Both the position numbers and the translations under genes were made by a program. This document shows positions 1 through 8,510 of a stretch of 64,000 bases of DNA, piece by piece. The stretch covers positions 103,937 to 167,936 of the forward strand of contig NZ_JBFLVD010000001.1 of assembly GCF_040750395.1 (NCBI RefSeq), in the 5' to 3' direction. The notes beneath the pieces were generated by a model. The model was given only the letters and a program-made list of their open reading frames with translations. It had not been told where the DNA came from and made no database searches. Source of the stretch: Scandinavium sp002470465. Its GTDB lineage: Bacteria > Pseudomonadota > Gammaproteobacteria > Enterobacterales > Enterobacteriaceae. Every line of letters starts with the position of its first letter. The stretch's first letter is position 1.

Positions 1-270
1 GAGAAGCAGATTGGTATGCTGCATCGTAAGATTGACTTCCGACTGAATCGCATGCCGGAAGGTAAAGGTATGCACGGAGCCATCCTTTACAAGAGCTACA
101 ATATGACGGTATACCCGAAGGATAACCTTTCTCAGGAGGTCGTTGGTCGCTTTCTTCCCCCCTTTTTCATTGCCAGTAACCATGAGATTTATTTTGATCT
201 CACCGATACCAGCGCCGGGCTCTTTCTGGTAAAGGATAATGTACCGATGCTGTTTTGTCGTCATAACTAA
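1..270 (+). CDS. FidL-like small membrane protein, 3' part only
   Basis: The reading frame is open from the first base, so this is the C-terminal end (about 89 residues) of a gene that begins outside the window. It closely parallels the C-terminal half of the protein encoded at 2944-3438. Both have a KIG.LHR.I.FR..RMP stretch, then a K.Y motif, then FLPPFF, and both end with LVKDNVPM.FC. That relative is an intact member of the FidL-like family, small inner-membrane proteins encoded beside ToxR/MarT-like regulators. The function of FidL-like proteins is not established; a role as periplasmic partner of the regulator is an inference. The ToxR-like partner would be expected just outside the left edge. 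Confidence 0.7.
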   Translation, partial: EKQIGMLHRKIDFRLNRMPEGKGMHGAILYKSYNMTVYPKDNLSQEVVGRFLPPFFIASNHEIYFDLTDTSAGLFLVKDNVPMLFCRHN

Positions 271-1317
271 AGGGTGGCGGCAGCCATGAACGGAAGAACG
301 CCCAGGTGCTCTATCGGGGTCTGTTTCTTCGCTGTAGTCTGTCCTTCAGAACTCTTCCTGAAAGGGCTGATAACCCGGCGCTCTGGCCAGAGATAACCTT
401 CTGGCCTACACCCTCATTTATTTCAGCGCATGCTGCGTGCTATTCAGCTTTTCCCTTAGGCTGAACGGTGGCAACAGATCCATGCTCTATTACACCAGCT
501 TCTTACTGACTCCGGCCACTGAAAATTCAGGCACAGATGTCTGAGCAGAAGGTCACCCGATGGTATTTCTCTAGTTTAAGCGCTTGGTAGCTTTCTTCTC
601 TGACGGATCAGCCCGGTCGGTAAAAATGCCGCATCTGGTCAGCAGGATGAGCGCATCTTTCCAGACAATAGTCTGATATCTCGATACTGCTTTTATTAAT
701 CGTATAGATCTCGACCAGAGTATCTACGGGCATAGTGTAGAAAAGAGAGCGAGTTTTTATTGTTCCAGCAAACATCTAGTGATTTATATAATAATGATAG
801 TAAAAATTCATCAGCGAAAAATTTTATCATTAACATTAAATGTATAAACTAAACAAAGGAGTCGCGATACGAATCGTTAACTACACAAAAAACAGGGAAG
901 GCTTACAAGCACTTTGATGATCTCGATAGCGCAGGGCACAAAAAATTTCCCTACCAGGCCAGATGATTTCTGTCGTAACAGCGTTGCTTACGAAACCATC
1001 AAGTTAATAGTAGTTGCATTATTCATGCTCTCGAAAGGTATTTAAGATAGCACTTAAGTTAAGTAAATTGCATCATTAAGTTAAGTAAATGAAACTTTAT
1101 TATTGTTTTAATTCCTTTTTTATCAATGACTTATGTGTGGTTGGCTAAATAAATAAACAAAACAGCCTAGAGTTTTCATGTGATATATAACAACAACCTC
1201 TATTGATGTACTTAAGCTTAAATTAATTTCAAATATGCATTTTAATATGAATCCAGAATGACTTAGTAAAAACAAAGTTTAATTCAAGGGTGGCATTAAA
1301 ATGAGGTTTGAATCATA
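271..1317. other. Long non-coding spacer, possibly gene debris
   Basis: No convincing gene is seen. The left half (to about 700) has higher GC and could be the relic of a coding region, but every frame is interrupted and I do not recognise it. The right half is AT-rich and probably holds the promoter region of the LuxR-type gene at 1318. It includes a pair of direct repeats at 1054-1068 and 1076-1090. Confidence 0.5.
1054..1090. repeat. Pair of 15-bp direct repeats, possible operator
   Basis: TTAAGTTAAGTAAAT occurs at 1054-1068 and again without change at 1076-1090. The start-to-start distance is 22 bp, about two helical turns, so a regulator could bind both on one face. The pair lies about 230 bp upstream of the LuxR-type gene. 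A regulatory role is inferred; the AT-rich context raises the chance of coincidence. Confidence 0.4.
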
Positions 1318-1872
1318 ATGGAAAACGTAAGCGTTGGTGAGTGTAAACGGTTGGTTTATATTATAACAAAAAATAACTTTGCCGTAGATGGAATATTTCG
1401 GATCGCTAATAGCGATCCATTTATAAAAAAAGAATTGCTCATATTCCATATCAGGGAAGATTTTATCAATATCGATGAGTTAATCTTTCGGATTGGAAAC
1501 GATAAATATGACAGCAAAGCATCTGAAGTACTCGTTATTGCAGATAGAATACCGTTTAGTAGTTTATTTCTTGGCGGAGAAGAATTTCACAACATATTAC
1601 TGCCTATGAACATGAAGTTTGAAAATATTTTAGCCTTTTTAAAAAAAGGCATGGCTTCCTCCGCTGAAAGAATAAACAGAGTATTAGAACAAAAAGAAGA
1701 AGTAATTCTTTCTCGTATTTTAGCAGGGCGTTCACAATGCCAAATAGCGGAAGAAAGAGATTGTTCAATAAAAACTATTAGTTTTTACAAAAGGAGGGCT
1801 ATGGATAAGTTGAATATAAAATCATTGGCAGAAATATACCAGCGATTGTATAGCCTCAGTATCACTGCATGA
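1318..1872 (+). CDS. LuxR-type transcriptional regulator with atypical N-terminal domain
   Basis: This 184-residue protein has a C-terminal LuxR/NarL-type helix-turn-helix at about residues 120-180. The scaffold includes LSRILAGRSQCQIAEE (first helices), then KTISFYKRRAMDKL (recognition helix) and an end segment resembling LNIKSLAEIYQRL. The N-terminal 110 residues resemble a shortened receiver-like fold shared with the regulators at 18003, 19684 and 49716, but without a clear acidic pocket. The start ATG follows a GAGG about 11 bases upstream. A perfect 8-bp hairpin (1400-1407 with 1411-1418) lies early in the coding sequence. It probably controls one or more neighbouring surface-structure operons; the target is not visible in the sequence. 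Confidence 0.75.
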   Translation: MENVSVGECKRLVYIITKNNFAVDGIFRIANSDPFIKKELLIFHIREDFINIDELIFRIGNDKYDSKASEVLVIADRIPFSSLFLGGEEFHNILLPMNMKFENILAFLKKGMASSAERINRVLEQKEEVILSRILAGRSQCQIAEERDCSIKTISFYKRRAMDKLNIKSLAEIYQRLYSLSITA

Positions 1873-2165
1873 TGACACGAGCAGCGTAACTACTTTATCA
1901 GCAATGTTTTTGCTGGCCATAATTATTCTGCTGAAATCGTATTTTTACCAGGGGATATTAATACTCAATAATTAAGTATCAAGCTGCAGTTTTCTATTGT
2001 GTCTTCAAAACAATGATGGCGAAGTGTATGGACAAGCTAATAACGAAGCTATGTCGCGACAATGCTGAAATATTGAGAATTACTTTTGTTTAATTTTAGA
2101 TTAGATATTTATTGTGTACTTAGCTTATAATCTCTGTAAAAAATGAACCTGCTGACACATTGCAT
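1873..2165. other. AT-rich spacer upstream of the ToxR-like gene
   Basis: No gene is seen here. A tiny reading frame of eight sense codons (2143-2169) ends in a TGA that overlaps the ATG at 2166. It has no ribosome binding site, so I do not call it a gene. Confidence 0.45.
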
Positions 2166-2954
2166 ATGAGCCAGAATAATTCCATCTCAGAAGTTTTCAG
2201 GATTAACGACTTGGTCGAATTTAATCCGATGAACCATACGTTAAAAAAATTGAGTACAGGGAAGGTATGCACTCTCTTTACGCCCGCTTCCCGCTGTTTA
2301 TCGCTGCTAATAGATCATCACAACAGCGTCGTCACCCAAAAGGAGCTAATGAGCTTTGGTTGGGGAGACTATGAAGCTAACATTACCCCTAACGCTTTCT
2401 ATCAAAACATAGCGAACATCCGCCGTGCATTTGAAGAGTTTCTCCCTGGTATTGAAATAGTTGTTACGGTAAAGCGGGTAGGCCTAATAATTCCTGGCAA
2501 AATAAATATCATCCGGGCTCAGCCTGAAGAACGTAGTTCGATTCTCAAAGAGTCTTCCACATTATCTGTAGTGAAGAAAAAAAATAGAATAATTTTTCCA
2601 AAAAATATGTTACTGATGAGTTCTATCCTTATGACTACAGTTGTTATATGGGGAAGCTTCTATGTCTACTTTAATTCATACGTAGATAATACAGTATTTT
2701 CAAAGAATTATGTTCCCTATAATAATATAGGGAATTGTTTTATTTTCATTAATAAAGATGGAGAGGGAAAACCAGATGAAAAATTGCTAAAAACCATAAA
2801 CAATGAAGAATGTAGCCATTATAAATATATATACATTACAACATGGTATGGATGGCCGAGAAGTTCAGTACTATACTGTACTGAGTCAATTTTTACCTCA
2901 AAAGAGCGCTCTTGTGTTACGTTCTTCTATGGTGATCATTTTTATGAATTTTAA
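2166..2954 (+). CDS. ToxR/MarT-like membrane-anchored transcriptional regulator
   Basis: This 262-residue protein has an N-terminal OmpR/ToxR winged-helix DNA-binding domain (about residues 5-110). Features include the central L..HHNSVVTQKELM..GWG segment, the N..R.AFEEF recognition helix, and the wing segment VKRVGLIIPG. A single transmembrane helix follows at about residues 147-170, then a periplasmic domain of about 90 residues with several cysteines. This is the ToxR, CadC and MarT layout, in which the regulator binds DNA while embedded in the inner membrane. ATG 2166 is preferred over an upstream in-frame TTG at 2160. The FidL-like gene at 2944 overlaps its 3' end, so the two are probably translationally coupled. 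Regulated genes are unknown; the fimbrial operon starting at 4497 is the nearest candidate. Confidence 0.8.
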   Translation: MSQNNSISEVFRINDLVEFNPMNHTLKKLSTGKVCTLFTPASRCLSLLIDHHNSVVTQKELMSFGWGDYEANITPNAFYQNIANIRRAFEEFLPGIEIVVTVKRVGLIIPGKINIIRAQPEERSSILKESSTLSVVKKKNRIIFPKNMLLMSSILMTTVVIWGSFYVYFNSYVDNTVFSKNYVPYNNIGNCFIFINKDGEGKPDEKLLKTINNEECSHYKYIYITTWYGWPRSSVLYCTESIFTSKERSCVTFFYGDHFYEF

Positions 2955-3438
2955 AATAATTATTGCAATTTTCCTAGTGCTTTTTTTTGCCCTGCCAGGC
3001 ATTGCGATATTGGTATTACATTTGAATTATAACTCTGCTGAATCTATACCAGAGTGTAGGGCTATAACCATATACAACAACTATAACTACCGGGCCAGAC
3101 TTATTATTAATTTTCGCGTACATAATACTGAGGGGCGAATTTTTTATGAAGGTATGGTTTATGAGGATAACAAAAAGATTGGCTTGCTTCATAGACAAAT
3201 CAATTTTCGTATAACCCGCATGCCGGGTACAAAAGGTATGAGGGGCTCAGTTCACTATAAAGGCTATGCTATGAAGGCATTTCCTAATGATAATGTTAGT
3301 CACGAGGTTGCCAGGAAGTTTCTTCCACCATTTTTTCTTTCTGAAGACGGTGAGATTTATTTTGATTTAATCAACACTAATAAAGGTCTTTACCTTGTGA
3401 AAGATAATGTTCCTATGTTTTTTTGTAACCCACGATGA
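2944..3438 (+). CDS. FidL-like inner-membrane protein
   Basis: This 164-residue protein begins with an uncleaved-looking membrane helix (residues 3-25, FKIIIAIFLVLFFALPGIAI), then has a periplasmic domain with cysteines at either end (PECRA near the start, FFC at the end). The same design appears at 1-270, 51163-51594 and 63093-63548. In Salmonella, fidL sits directly downstream of the ToxR-like gene marT, and the arrangement here is the same. The start at 2944 lies inside the end of the upstream gene (stop at 2954) and lacks a strong ribosome binding site of its own, which fits coupling; an in-frame ATG at 2929 is an alternative. The biochemical role is unknown. Confidence 0.7.
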   Translation: MNFKIIIAIFLVLFFALPGIAILVLHLNYNSAESIPECRAITIYNNYNYRARLIINFRVHNTEGRIFYEGMVYEDNKKIGLLHRQINFRITRMPGTKGMRGSVHYKGYAMKAFPNDNVSHEVARKFLPPFFLSEDGEIYFDLINTNKGLYLVKDNVPMFFCNPR

Positions 3439-4496
3439 TATATAAAATGTAATTTATATTCGTATGTTTTAAGTGGGGTTATACACACAATTTGTATATT
3501 ACAGCATTAATTAATTTTGTCAGTAAGCGTCATCATAGTCATTCAGACCGATAAAGGTACACCCGCAAAAAACATTCTGTAATACCCATATACAACTCCA
3601 CATCTGTCCCTGGCTAGTCGCTCGCCTTGTTCCTAATTCTATGATAAACATAAGAAATTTTCATATCCTTTTATTTTATTATGGACAATCATAAGGTTAT
3701 AATTCTAAATTTTAAAATAAGACAATCGCGATGTCTGCCATATGGTTGCTATCCTGTTCTGGCAAGCTCACTCCATATAGATAGATGTTGTGAAATGATA
3801 ATTGCGGGAACTTTAAGTAAAAATCTGTAATTACACCCATTCATTATCTCTCTTGACAGAGCTCCTTCGGGTATTAATCTCCAGCGATGTTTATCGTCAC
3901 TCAGACTGATAGCAATCTCATAACAGACGTAAAGTTTGACTATAATATATCATGCACCAGATGACTTCTGTAAGAAGAACTCTGCAGAAATAACAAAGCC
4001 CTCTAAGAATAATTGCTACTTATATTGCCATTTGAAACTAATAATTCACATTTGGATTGTTATTTTCACATATATCTACATTGTAGTCAGACTATTCTAT
4101 AATCAGCAATTATGTACGTGGATATACTAAGCAAAAATTTTATTTGGGCAAAAAAAACCAAAAGCATCGAATTTATCATCACATTTTAGCACATAATTCT
4201 AAAATGGGTACTAATCAGCCTTGCCATGCTACAAAAGAACTTTTATGTGGCTTTATCAGCTAATAGAATAGCTCATATTAGATATTGAATCTGAGCGCTT
4301 TGAACTCTTAACAAATACAGGTAACTGGTAAAGAGGCTTAACGCAGGCAAGCATTCTCGGTAATCCCCTTACTGTGAGGTGGATAAATTTTAACTGCCAG
4401 ATAACGCTTACGTTATTTTATGCAGAAAATGCTGAATGCGATTTTTTACATCACATATCCCTGACGCATGTGTCAAATAAAAGATCGAGGTTTTAA
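3439..4496. other. AT-rich regulatory spacer upstream of the Yhc-like fimbrial operon
   Basis: About 1.06 kb with no convincing gene. A 64-codon open frame at 3936-4130 has no ribosome binding site or recognisable protein features and is left out. The length and low GC suit a heavily regulated promoter region, probably silenced by H-NS-type proteins, but no specific operator is recognised. A GAGG at about 4486-4489 is the ribosome binding site for the TTG start at 4497. Confidence 0.5.
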
Positions 4497-5207
4497 TTGA
4501 GTAATAATAAAAAAGTTTTCTTAGTATCCAGCTTGTTGCTGGGTACGGTAATCCTTTTTCCTTTAATTTCTTACGCAACCGGCATGGTTCCGGAGACTTC
4601 CGTCGTTATTGTTGAAGGTGATGACGGTGAAGCCACCATGAACGTCAGCAACACCGATAACTACCCGATGCTGCTGACGACCACTATTCAGGATATTGCT
4701 CAGGATAAAGAGAAACTGCTGCTGGTCTCTCCTCCTGCCATCCGCGTGGACGGCGGCAAAACGCAGAAGGTGCGTTTTATGCTGATAAGCAAAGAGCCAC
4801 TGAAAACGGAACGCCTGCGCCGCGTCATTTTTAACGGCATCCCGCCACAGAATAAGGGAAAGAATGAAGTGCGTATGAGCGTCAGCCAGAATCTGCCGGT
4901 GCTGATTCGTCCGGCAGGGCTGGCCCGCGATGAAGCACCATGGAAACGCCTGAGCTGGAAGGTCGCCGGTAACAAGCTGCTGGTCAGCAATGATTCCCCT
5001 TATGTGGTGCGTCTGGCGCAGGGTGTGAAAACGCTCCCGGGGAATGTGACCCTGAGCCTGCCTCAGAGCTACATCCTGCCGGGACAGCATCTTTCTTTAC
5101 AGGCACCGGAAGGAAAAGCGCTGTCCGGTACGAAGCAGGTGCGTATTTCGCCAGCGACCACATGGGGATATTCGGTAAATACCTTTGATGCACCACTCGC
5201 GCAGTAA
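4497..5207 (+). CDS. Periplasmic fimbrial chaperone, Yhc-like
   Basis: This 236-residue PapD-family chaperone has a signal peptide ending near SYA (about residue 27). It then has the two immunoglobulin-like domains expected of fimbrial chaperones, which donate a strand to pilin subunits and deliver them to the usher. The start is TTG with a GAGG ribosome binding site 7 bases upstream; no better ATG exists upstream. The loop before the subunit-binding strand (VSPPAIRVDGGKTQKVRF) is short, as in FGS chaperones. In the first strand the position of PapD Arg8 appears to be Ser (PETSVVIV). It opens the operon of DUF1120 subunits, usher and minor subunit, with gene content like the E. coli gltF-yhcADEF region. 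Confidence 0.85.
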   Translation: MSNNKKVFLVSSLLLGTVILFPLISYATGMVPETSVVIVEGDDGEATMNVSNTDNYPMLLTTTIQDIAQDKEKLLLVSPPAIRVDGGKTQKVRFMLISKEPLKTERLRRVIFNGIPPQNKGKNEVRMSVSQNLPVLIRPAGLARDEAPWKRLSWKVAGNKLLVSNDSPYVVRLAQGVKTLPGNVTLSLPQSYILPGQHLSLQAPEGKALSGTKQVRISPATTWGYSVNTFDAPLAQ

Positions 5208-5282
5208 CCTGCATGACGGTCAGTAAGGTGTCTGCCTGAGAAGGAAGCCTGGTCTGCGGGTTTGGCTTCCGGTATGGAAAGC

Positions 5283-5299
5283 ACCGGCCTGGAGCCGGT
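5283..5299 (+). promoter_or_regulatory. Small hairpin in front of the first DUF1120 subunit gene
   Basis: ACCGGC, a 5-base loop and GCCGGT form a perfect 6-bp stem about 25 bases before the ATG at 5325. It lies in the 117-bp gap between chaperone and first subunit. It could protect a processed transcript end and so raise subunit expression over chaperone; this is inferred. Confidence 0.4.
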
Positions 5300-5324
5300 T
5301 TACAGTCATAAAAAGGAAAGCAGA

Positions 5325-6041
5325 ATGAAAACAACAACTATCAGTAAAACCTTACTGGCCACGCTCCTGGCCGCCGTAGCAGGCCAGGCCATGGCCGAAG
5401 GCGACAGCGTTGACGTTAAGGTTCGCGGGCAGTTCGTCCCGGCGGCCTGCACCACAACCGTCAGCGGCGGCGGTACCGTGGACTACGGCACCATCAAAGC
5501 GGAAACCATTGCGAAGGATGATTTCACCATGCTGGCGGTGAAAAACCTGAACCTGAGCATTGCCTGCGAGGCGCCGATGAAGATTGCGCTCTATGGCAAA
5601 GATTTGCGGGCAGATAGCAGAGTTTTGATTTCGGGTAAAAGCTGGAATGTTAAAGCTGGCTCTGTAACCACTGATATTGACTATGGCTCTTTTGGTTTAG
5701 GTAAATCAGACAATAAGCCTATTGGAGCCTGGGCTATGTGGATGGAACCAGAAACTGTAAAAGCTGATGGAAATATAGTTGATACTATTAGAGCAACTCA
5801 GTTTGGGGATACTCCATCCCAATTAGATTGGGAAACATCCCCAACAAGCGGTGTTATTTGGCCTGCGAGGAATGGGACTGTTTTTTCATGGGCAGCTCCA
5901 GGCACAATGACCCCGATTGCGCTGACCACTCTGAACGGCACCCTGTCCGTGCAGGCGGGTATCAATAAAGGTTCAGAGCTTGATCTGACCAAAACCGTAA
6001 CCCTCGATGGCATGGCTACCATCCAGGTGTTCTACCTCTGA
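5325..6041 (+). CDS. DUF1120 fimbrial subunit 1 (subtype A)
   Basis: This 238-residue exported subunit has a signal peptide cleaved after AMA (residue 24). Cysteines at about 42 (VPAAC) and 81 (SIAC) suit the single pilin disulfide. The protein ends in a beta strand with a penultimate Tyr (QVFYL), as usual for pilins. The family is that of E. coli GltF and YhcF. ATG 5325 is chosen because it follows AAAGGAAAG and directly begins a signal peptide; the frame runs upstream without good signals. Bases 5421-5590 match 9365-9534 with three visible differences and 5913-5995 match 9851-9933 exactly. The centre between them is divergent and AT-richer, suggesting segmental exchange. Confidence 0.85.
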   Translation: MKTTTISKTLLATLLAAVAGQAMAEGDSVDVKVRGQFVPAACTTTVSGGGTVDYGTIKAETIAKDDFTMLAVKNLNLSIACEAPMKIALYGKDLRADSRVLISGKSWNVKAGSVTTDIDYGSFGLGKSDNKPIGAWAMWMEPETVKADGNIVDTIRATQFGDTPSQLDWETSPTSGVIWPARNGTVFSWAAPGTMTPIALTTLNGTLSVQAGINKGSELDLTKTVTLDGMATIQVFYL

Positions 6042-6079
6042 TTATTTGCTTCTGAAAATACAAAGGTGGAATACCGATA

Positions 6080-6790
6080 ATGAATAAATTAACCAAACTG
6101 GCGGCCGCTACGCTGCTGGCTGCCGTTGCCGGTCAGGCAATGGCGGTTGACGACAACGTTGACGTTAAGGTCACGGGGCAGATCGTGCCGCCAGCCTGTA
6201 TTCCAGCTATGAGCGGCGGGGCCGTCTTTGATTATGGCGGAATTAAAGCAGCCTCGTTGAATAGCGATGATTTTAACGTGCTGGGTGAGAAAACGCTTAA
6301 TTTCTCGGTAGCCTGTGAATCACCGACAAAAATGGCCTTTAAAGTAACCGATGCCCGCAAAGGAACTGCCGTATTACCGGTCGGGAAACGTATGCAGCAG
6401 CGCACCATCGCGACGGATACGGCTTTGTCTGGTCTGGGAACGGAAGATGGTAAAAATATCGGTGCTTATTCGCTGAATATTGCGAAATTGACCATCGACA
6501 AAGGCGATGGCTCCCCGGTGATCGCGCTTAATAGTCTGGACAGCATCCGCTCCGAGGATAACGGGCAGACCTGGACGAAGCTTACCACTGATACATATAC
6601 CCGTGTTTATCTCGATGACGATGGCCGGCTGTTTTCGCTGGCAGAAAAAGGCTCGCTTGAACCGCTTTCGGTTAAAGTTATGAACGGGACAATGTGGGCA
6701 CAGGTCGCAATTAATAAAGGGTCAGAACTAAATCTGACAAAAATAAATAACCTGGATGGCCAGTCAAATATCCAGATTATATATCTCTGA
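6080..6790 (+). CDS. DUF1120 fimbrial subunit 2 (subtype B)
   Basis: 236 residues. The signal peptide ends at AMA (residue 22), and cysteines lie near 40 and 79. Subtype B is marked by VPPAC at the first cysteine and a GGAVFDYG.IKAASL block, where subtype A has VPAAC and GGxTVDYGT. The ribosome binding site is GGTGGA, 10 bases before the ATG. The gene lies 38 bp after subunit 1 and is co-transcribed. Alternation of A and B subtypes suggests the two occupy different places in the fibre or are alternative building blocks. Which of the eight is the major subunit cannot be told from sequence. Confidence 0.85.
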   Translation: MNKLTKLAAATLLAAVAGQAMAVDDNVDVKVTGQIVPPACIPAMSGGAVFDYGGIKAASLNSDDFNVLGEKTLNFSVACESPTKMAFKVTDARKGTAVLPVGKRMQQRTIATDTALSGLGTEDGKNIGAYSLNIAKLTIDKGDGSPVIALNSLDSIRSEDNGQTWTKLTTDTYTRVYLDDDGRLFSLAEKGSLEPLSVKVMNGTMWAQVAINKGSELNLTKINNLDGQSNIQIIYL

Positions 6791-6825
6791 CTGATTCTTT
6801 TTATTGTGAAGGGTATGGGTTTGTA

Positions 6826-6849
6826 GTCTGTTTATTTTTATAAACGGAC
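6826..6849 (+). promoter_or_regulatory. Intergenic hairpin before subunit 3
   Basis: A 9-bp stem (6826-6834 with 6841-6849, one G-T pair) with a T-rich loop lies between subunits 2 and 3. A near copy is at 10008-10031 before subunit 7. As part of a duplicated unit it may act as a transcript-processing or stability element; it lacks a following T tract. Confidence 0.45.
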
Positions 6850-6883
6850 GGGCAACCCGATTTACCTTGTAAAGGAAAACACT

Positions 6884-7591
6884 ATGAAAGCAGTAATGCG
6901 TAAAACTCTTCTGGCTGCCGTGCTGGCTGCGACCGCAGGACAGGCTCTGGCCGCCGGTGAGAGCATTGACGTAAAAGTTATCGGACAGATTGTCCCGGCG
7001 GCCTGCACAGCGAACGTGACCGGTGGCGCGACCGTTGATTACGGCACCATGAAAACCAGTACTCTGGCAACGGATGACTTCACCATGCTGGATGTTAAGA
7101 CGCTTGAGCTGAGCATCGCCTGCGAAGCACCGGTCAAGCTCGCCCTGAAAACCCAGGACATGCGTTCTGACAGCGTGGTTGACATAAAGGGCAAGCAATG
7201 GGGAGTTAAAGCAACATCAGTTCCAACGGATCGCTCGCAAGTGGCATCTTTAGGGTTGGGGCTAAGTAATGGTAAAAAAATTGGTGCGTGGGGGATTTGG
7301 ATGGAACCTGACACTATTAAAGCTGATGGTAATGCCGTTGATGGGATTAGCTTAAACAGCAAACCAACTGAGAATACTAAATGGTCTAAGTCCCAATTTA
7401 TAGCAACATGGTTGGCAAAAAATGGGGTTTATCGCTCTTGGGCGGCCACCGGTACCGTCACACCGGTTGCTCTGACTACCCTGACCGGCACGCTGTCCGT
7501 ACAGGCGGGTATCAACAAAGCCTCTGAGCTGGATCTGACCAGACCGGTCACGCTCGATGGCCTGGCCACCCTGCAGGTTTACTATCTCTGA
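6884..7591 (+). CDS. DUF1120 fimbrial subunit 3 (subtype A)
   Basis: 235 residues. The signal peptide ends at ALA (residue 23), with cysteines near 41 and 80 and a QVYYL end. The start follows TAAAGGAAAACACT, an excellent ribosome binding site. The first 100 codons are almost the same, base for base, as subunit 7 (10066). The middle, about residues 100-185, differs in sequence and has lower GC. The last 50 codons are again nearly identical. The central region retains the family landmarks WMEP..IKADGNAVD, so it is a functional variant rather than decay. Confidence 0.85.
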   Translation: MKAVMRKTLLAAVLAATAGQALAAGESIDVKVIGQIVPAACTANVTGGATVDYGTMKTSTLATDDFTMLDVKTLELSIACEAPVKLALKTQDMRSDSVVDIKGKQWGVKATSVPTDRSQVASLGLGLSNGKKIGAWGIWMEPDTIKADGNAVDGISLNSKPTENTKWSKSQFIATWLAKNGVYRSWAATGTVTPVALTTLTGTLSVQAGINKASELDLTRPVTLDGLATLQVYYL

Positions 7592-7598
7592 TAATGAA

Positions 7599-7620
7599 CC
7601 GGGTCAGCTAACTGGCCCGG
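7599..7620 (+). promoter_or_regulatory. Intergenic hairpin after subunit 3
   Basis: A 9-bp GC-rich stem (7599-7607 with 7612-7620, one G-T pair) with loop CTAA lies just after the stop of subunit 3. An exact copy lies at 10772-10793 after subunit 7. There is no T tract, so it is more likely a stabiliser of the upstream message or a partial attenuator than a full terminator. Confidence 0.55.
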
Positions 7621-7647
7621 CTATCTATAATTCCTGGAGACAATGGA

Positions 7648-8358
7648 ATGAAATATTCAGTTAAATTAATTGCGGCAATGGTACTTGCTCTGGCAGCAGG
7701 CAATGCCATGGCGGTAAACGATAAAGCAGATGTGAAGGTTACGGGGAAAATTGTGCCGCCTGCCTGTGTGCCTGTCGTAACGGGGGGGGCCGTATTTGAT
7801 TTTGGTACGACTAAAGCCGCTTCACTGAAGCAGGATGCTTTAAATTATCTGGGTGAAAAAGGACTTAAGTTCTCAATAACATGTGATTCTCCGACAAAGA
7901 TTGCTTTCAGAACAACAGATTTAAGAAATGGATCGGCCATCAGTGTGTCAGATATGAAGTTGCTGTCGAGACCGACCACGTCTGATATGAAACTATATGG
8001 ACTAGGCACCGAGGGCGGTAAAAAAATAGGGTCTTTCGCCATGGTTATTGGGGGGTCAGAAAGGAAAATTGATACAGGTGATGGTGTGTTAATCACTGCA
8101 CTCGACGGCATTCGATCCATGGATAATGGTAAAACCTGGGGCCTATTTTCTGACAATGGGAAAAAGGGGGATATCTACCTTGATAATAATAATAGCCTCA
8201 CTTCATTTTCTGCATCAGGGACGCTGGAACCGCTTAGCGTAAAAACAATTTCCGCTTCCCTTTGGATAGGGGTTGCACTTAACAAAGGCTCAGAACTTGA
8301 TCTAACTAAAGCCAACCATCTTGATGGCATGGCCAGTATTCAGGTCGTTTACCTCTAA
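7648..8358 (+). CDS. DUF1120 fimbrial subunit 4 (subtype B)
   Basis: 236 residues. The signal peptide ends at AMA (residue 22). It has the VPPAC and GGAVFDFG subtype B features and a QVVYL end. The ribosome binding site is CCTGGAGACA. Its first 110 bases match the start of subunit 8 (10821) almost exactly, after which the two diverge. The central third is AT-rich compared with the start. Confidence 0.85.
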   Translation: MKYSVKLIAAMVLALAAGNAMAVNDKADVKVTGKIVPPACVPVVTGGAVFDFGTTKAASLKQDALNYLGEKGLKFSITCDSPTKIAFRTTDLRNGSAISVSDMKLLSRPTTSDMKLYGLGTEGGKKIGSFAMVIGGSERKIDTGDGVLITALDGIRSMDNGKTWGLFSDNGKKGDIYLDNNNSLTSFSASGTLEPLSVKTISASLWIGVALNKGSELDLTKANHLDGMASIQVVYL

Positions 8359-8510
8359 TCATGCGGTAGCCTATCACCTGTTCGTACAGGCGGATATTCA
8401 CAAGGCTTACTGAGCTGAATCCGGCAAGGCAGATACCTTGGTTGCTGGTTACAACCTGTAATCCAGCACGAGTGAGCGGCACTTCATAAAGATGGCTATA
8501 AGGAAGATAC

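Larger units (their letters stand above)
6826..7757 (+). repeat. Copy 1 of a duplicated two-gene subunit module
   Basis: This segment runs from the hairpin before subunit 3, through subunit 3 and its 3' spacer, to the first 110 bases of subunit 4. It is closely matched by 10008-10930. The flanks (about 6841-7180 and 7441-7757) are nearly identical to the other copy, while the centre of subunit 3 (about 7181-7440) is clearly diverged. This indicates a segmental duplication followed by replacement of the central part. Confidence 0.75.

Noticed and set aside
2143..2169. Reading frame of eight sense codons whose stop overlaps the start of the ToxR-like gene
   Set aside because: No ribosome binding site, and too short to distinguish from chance.
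3936..4130. 64-codon open frame on the plus strand
   Set aside because: No ribosome binding site, AT-driven composition, no recognisable domain.
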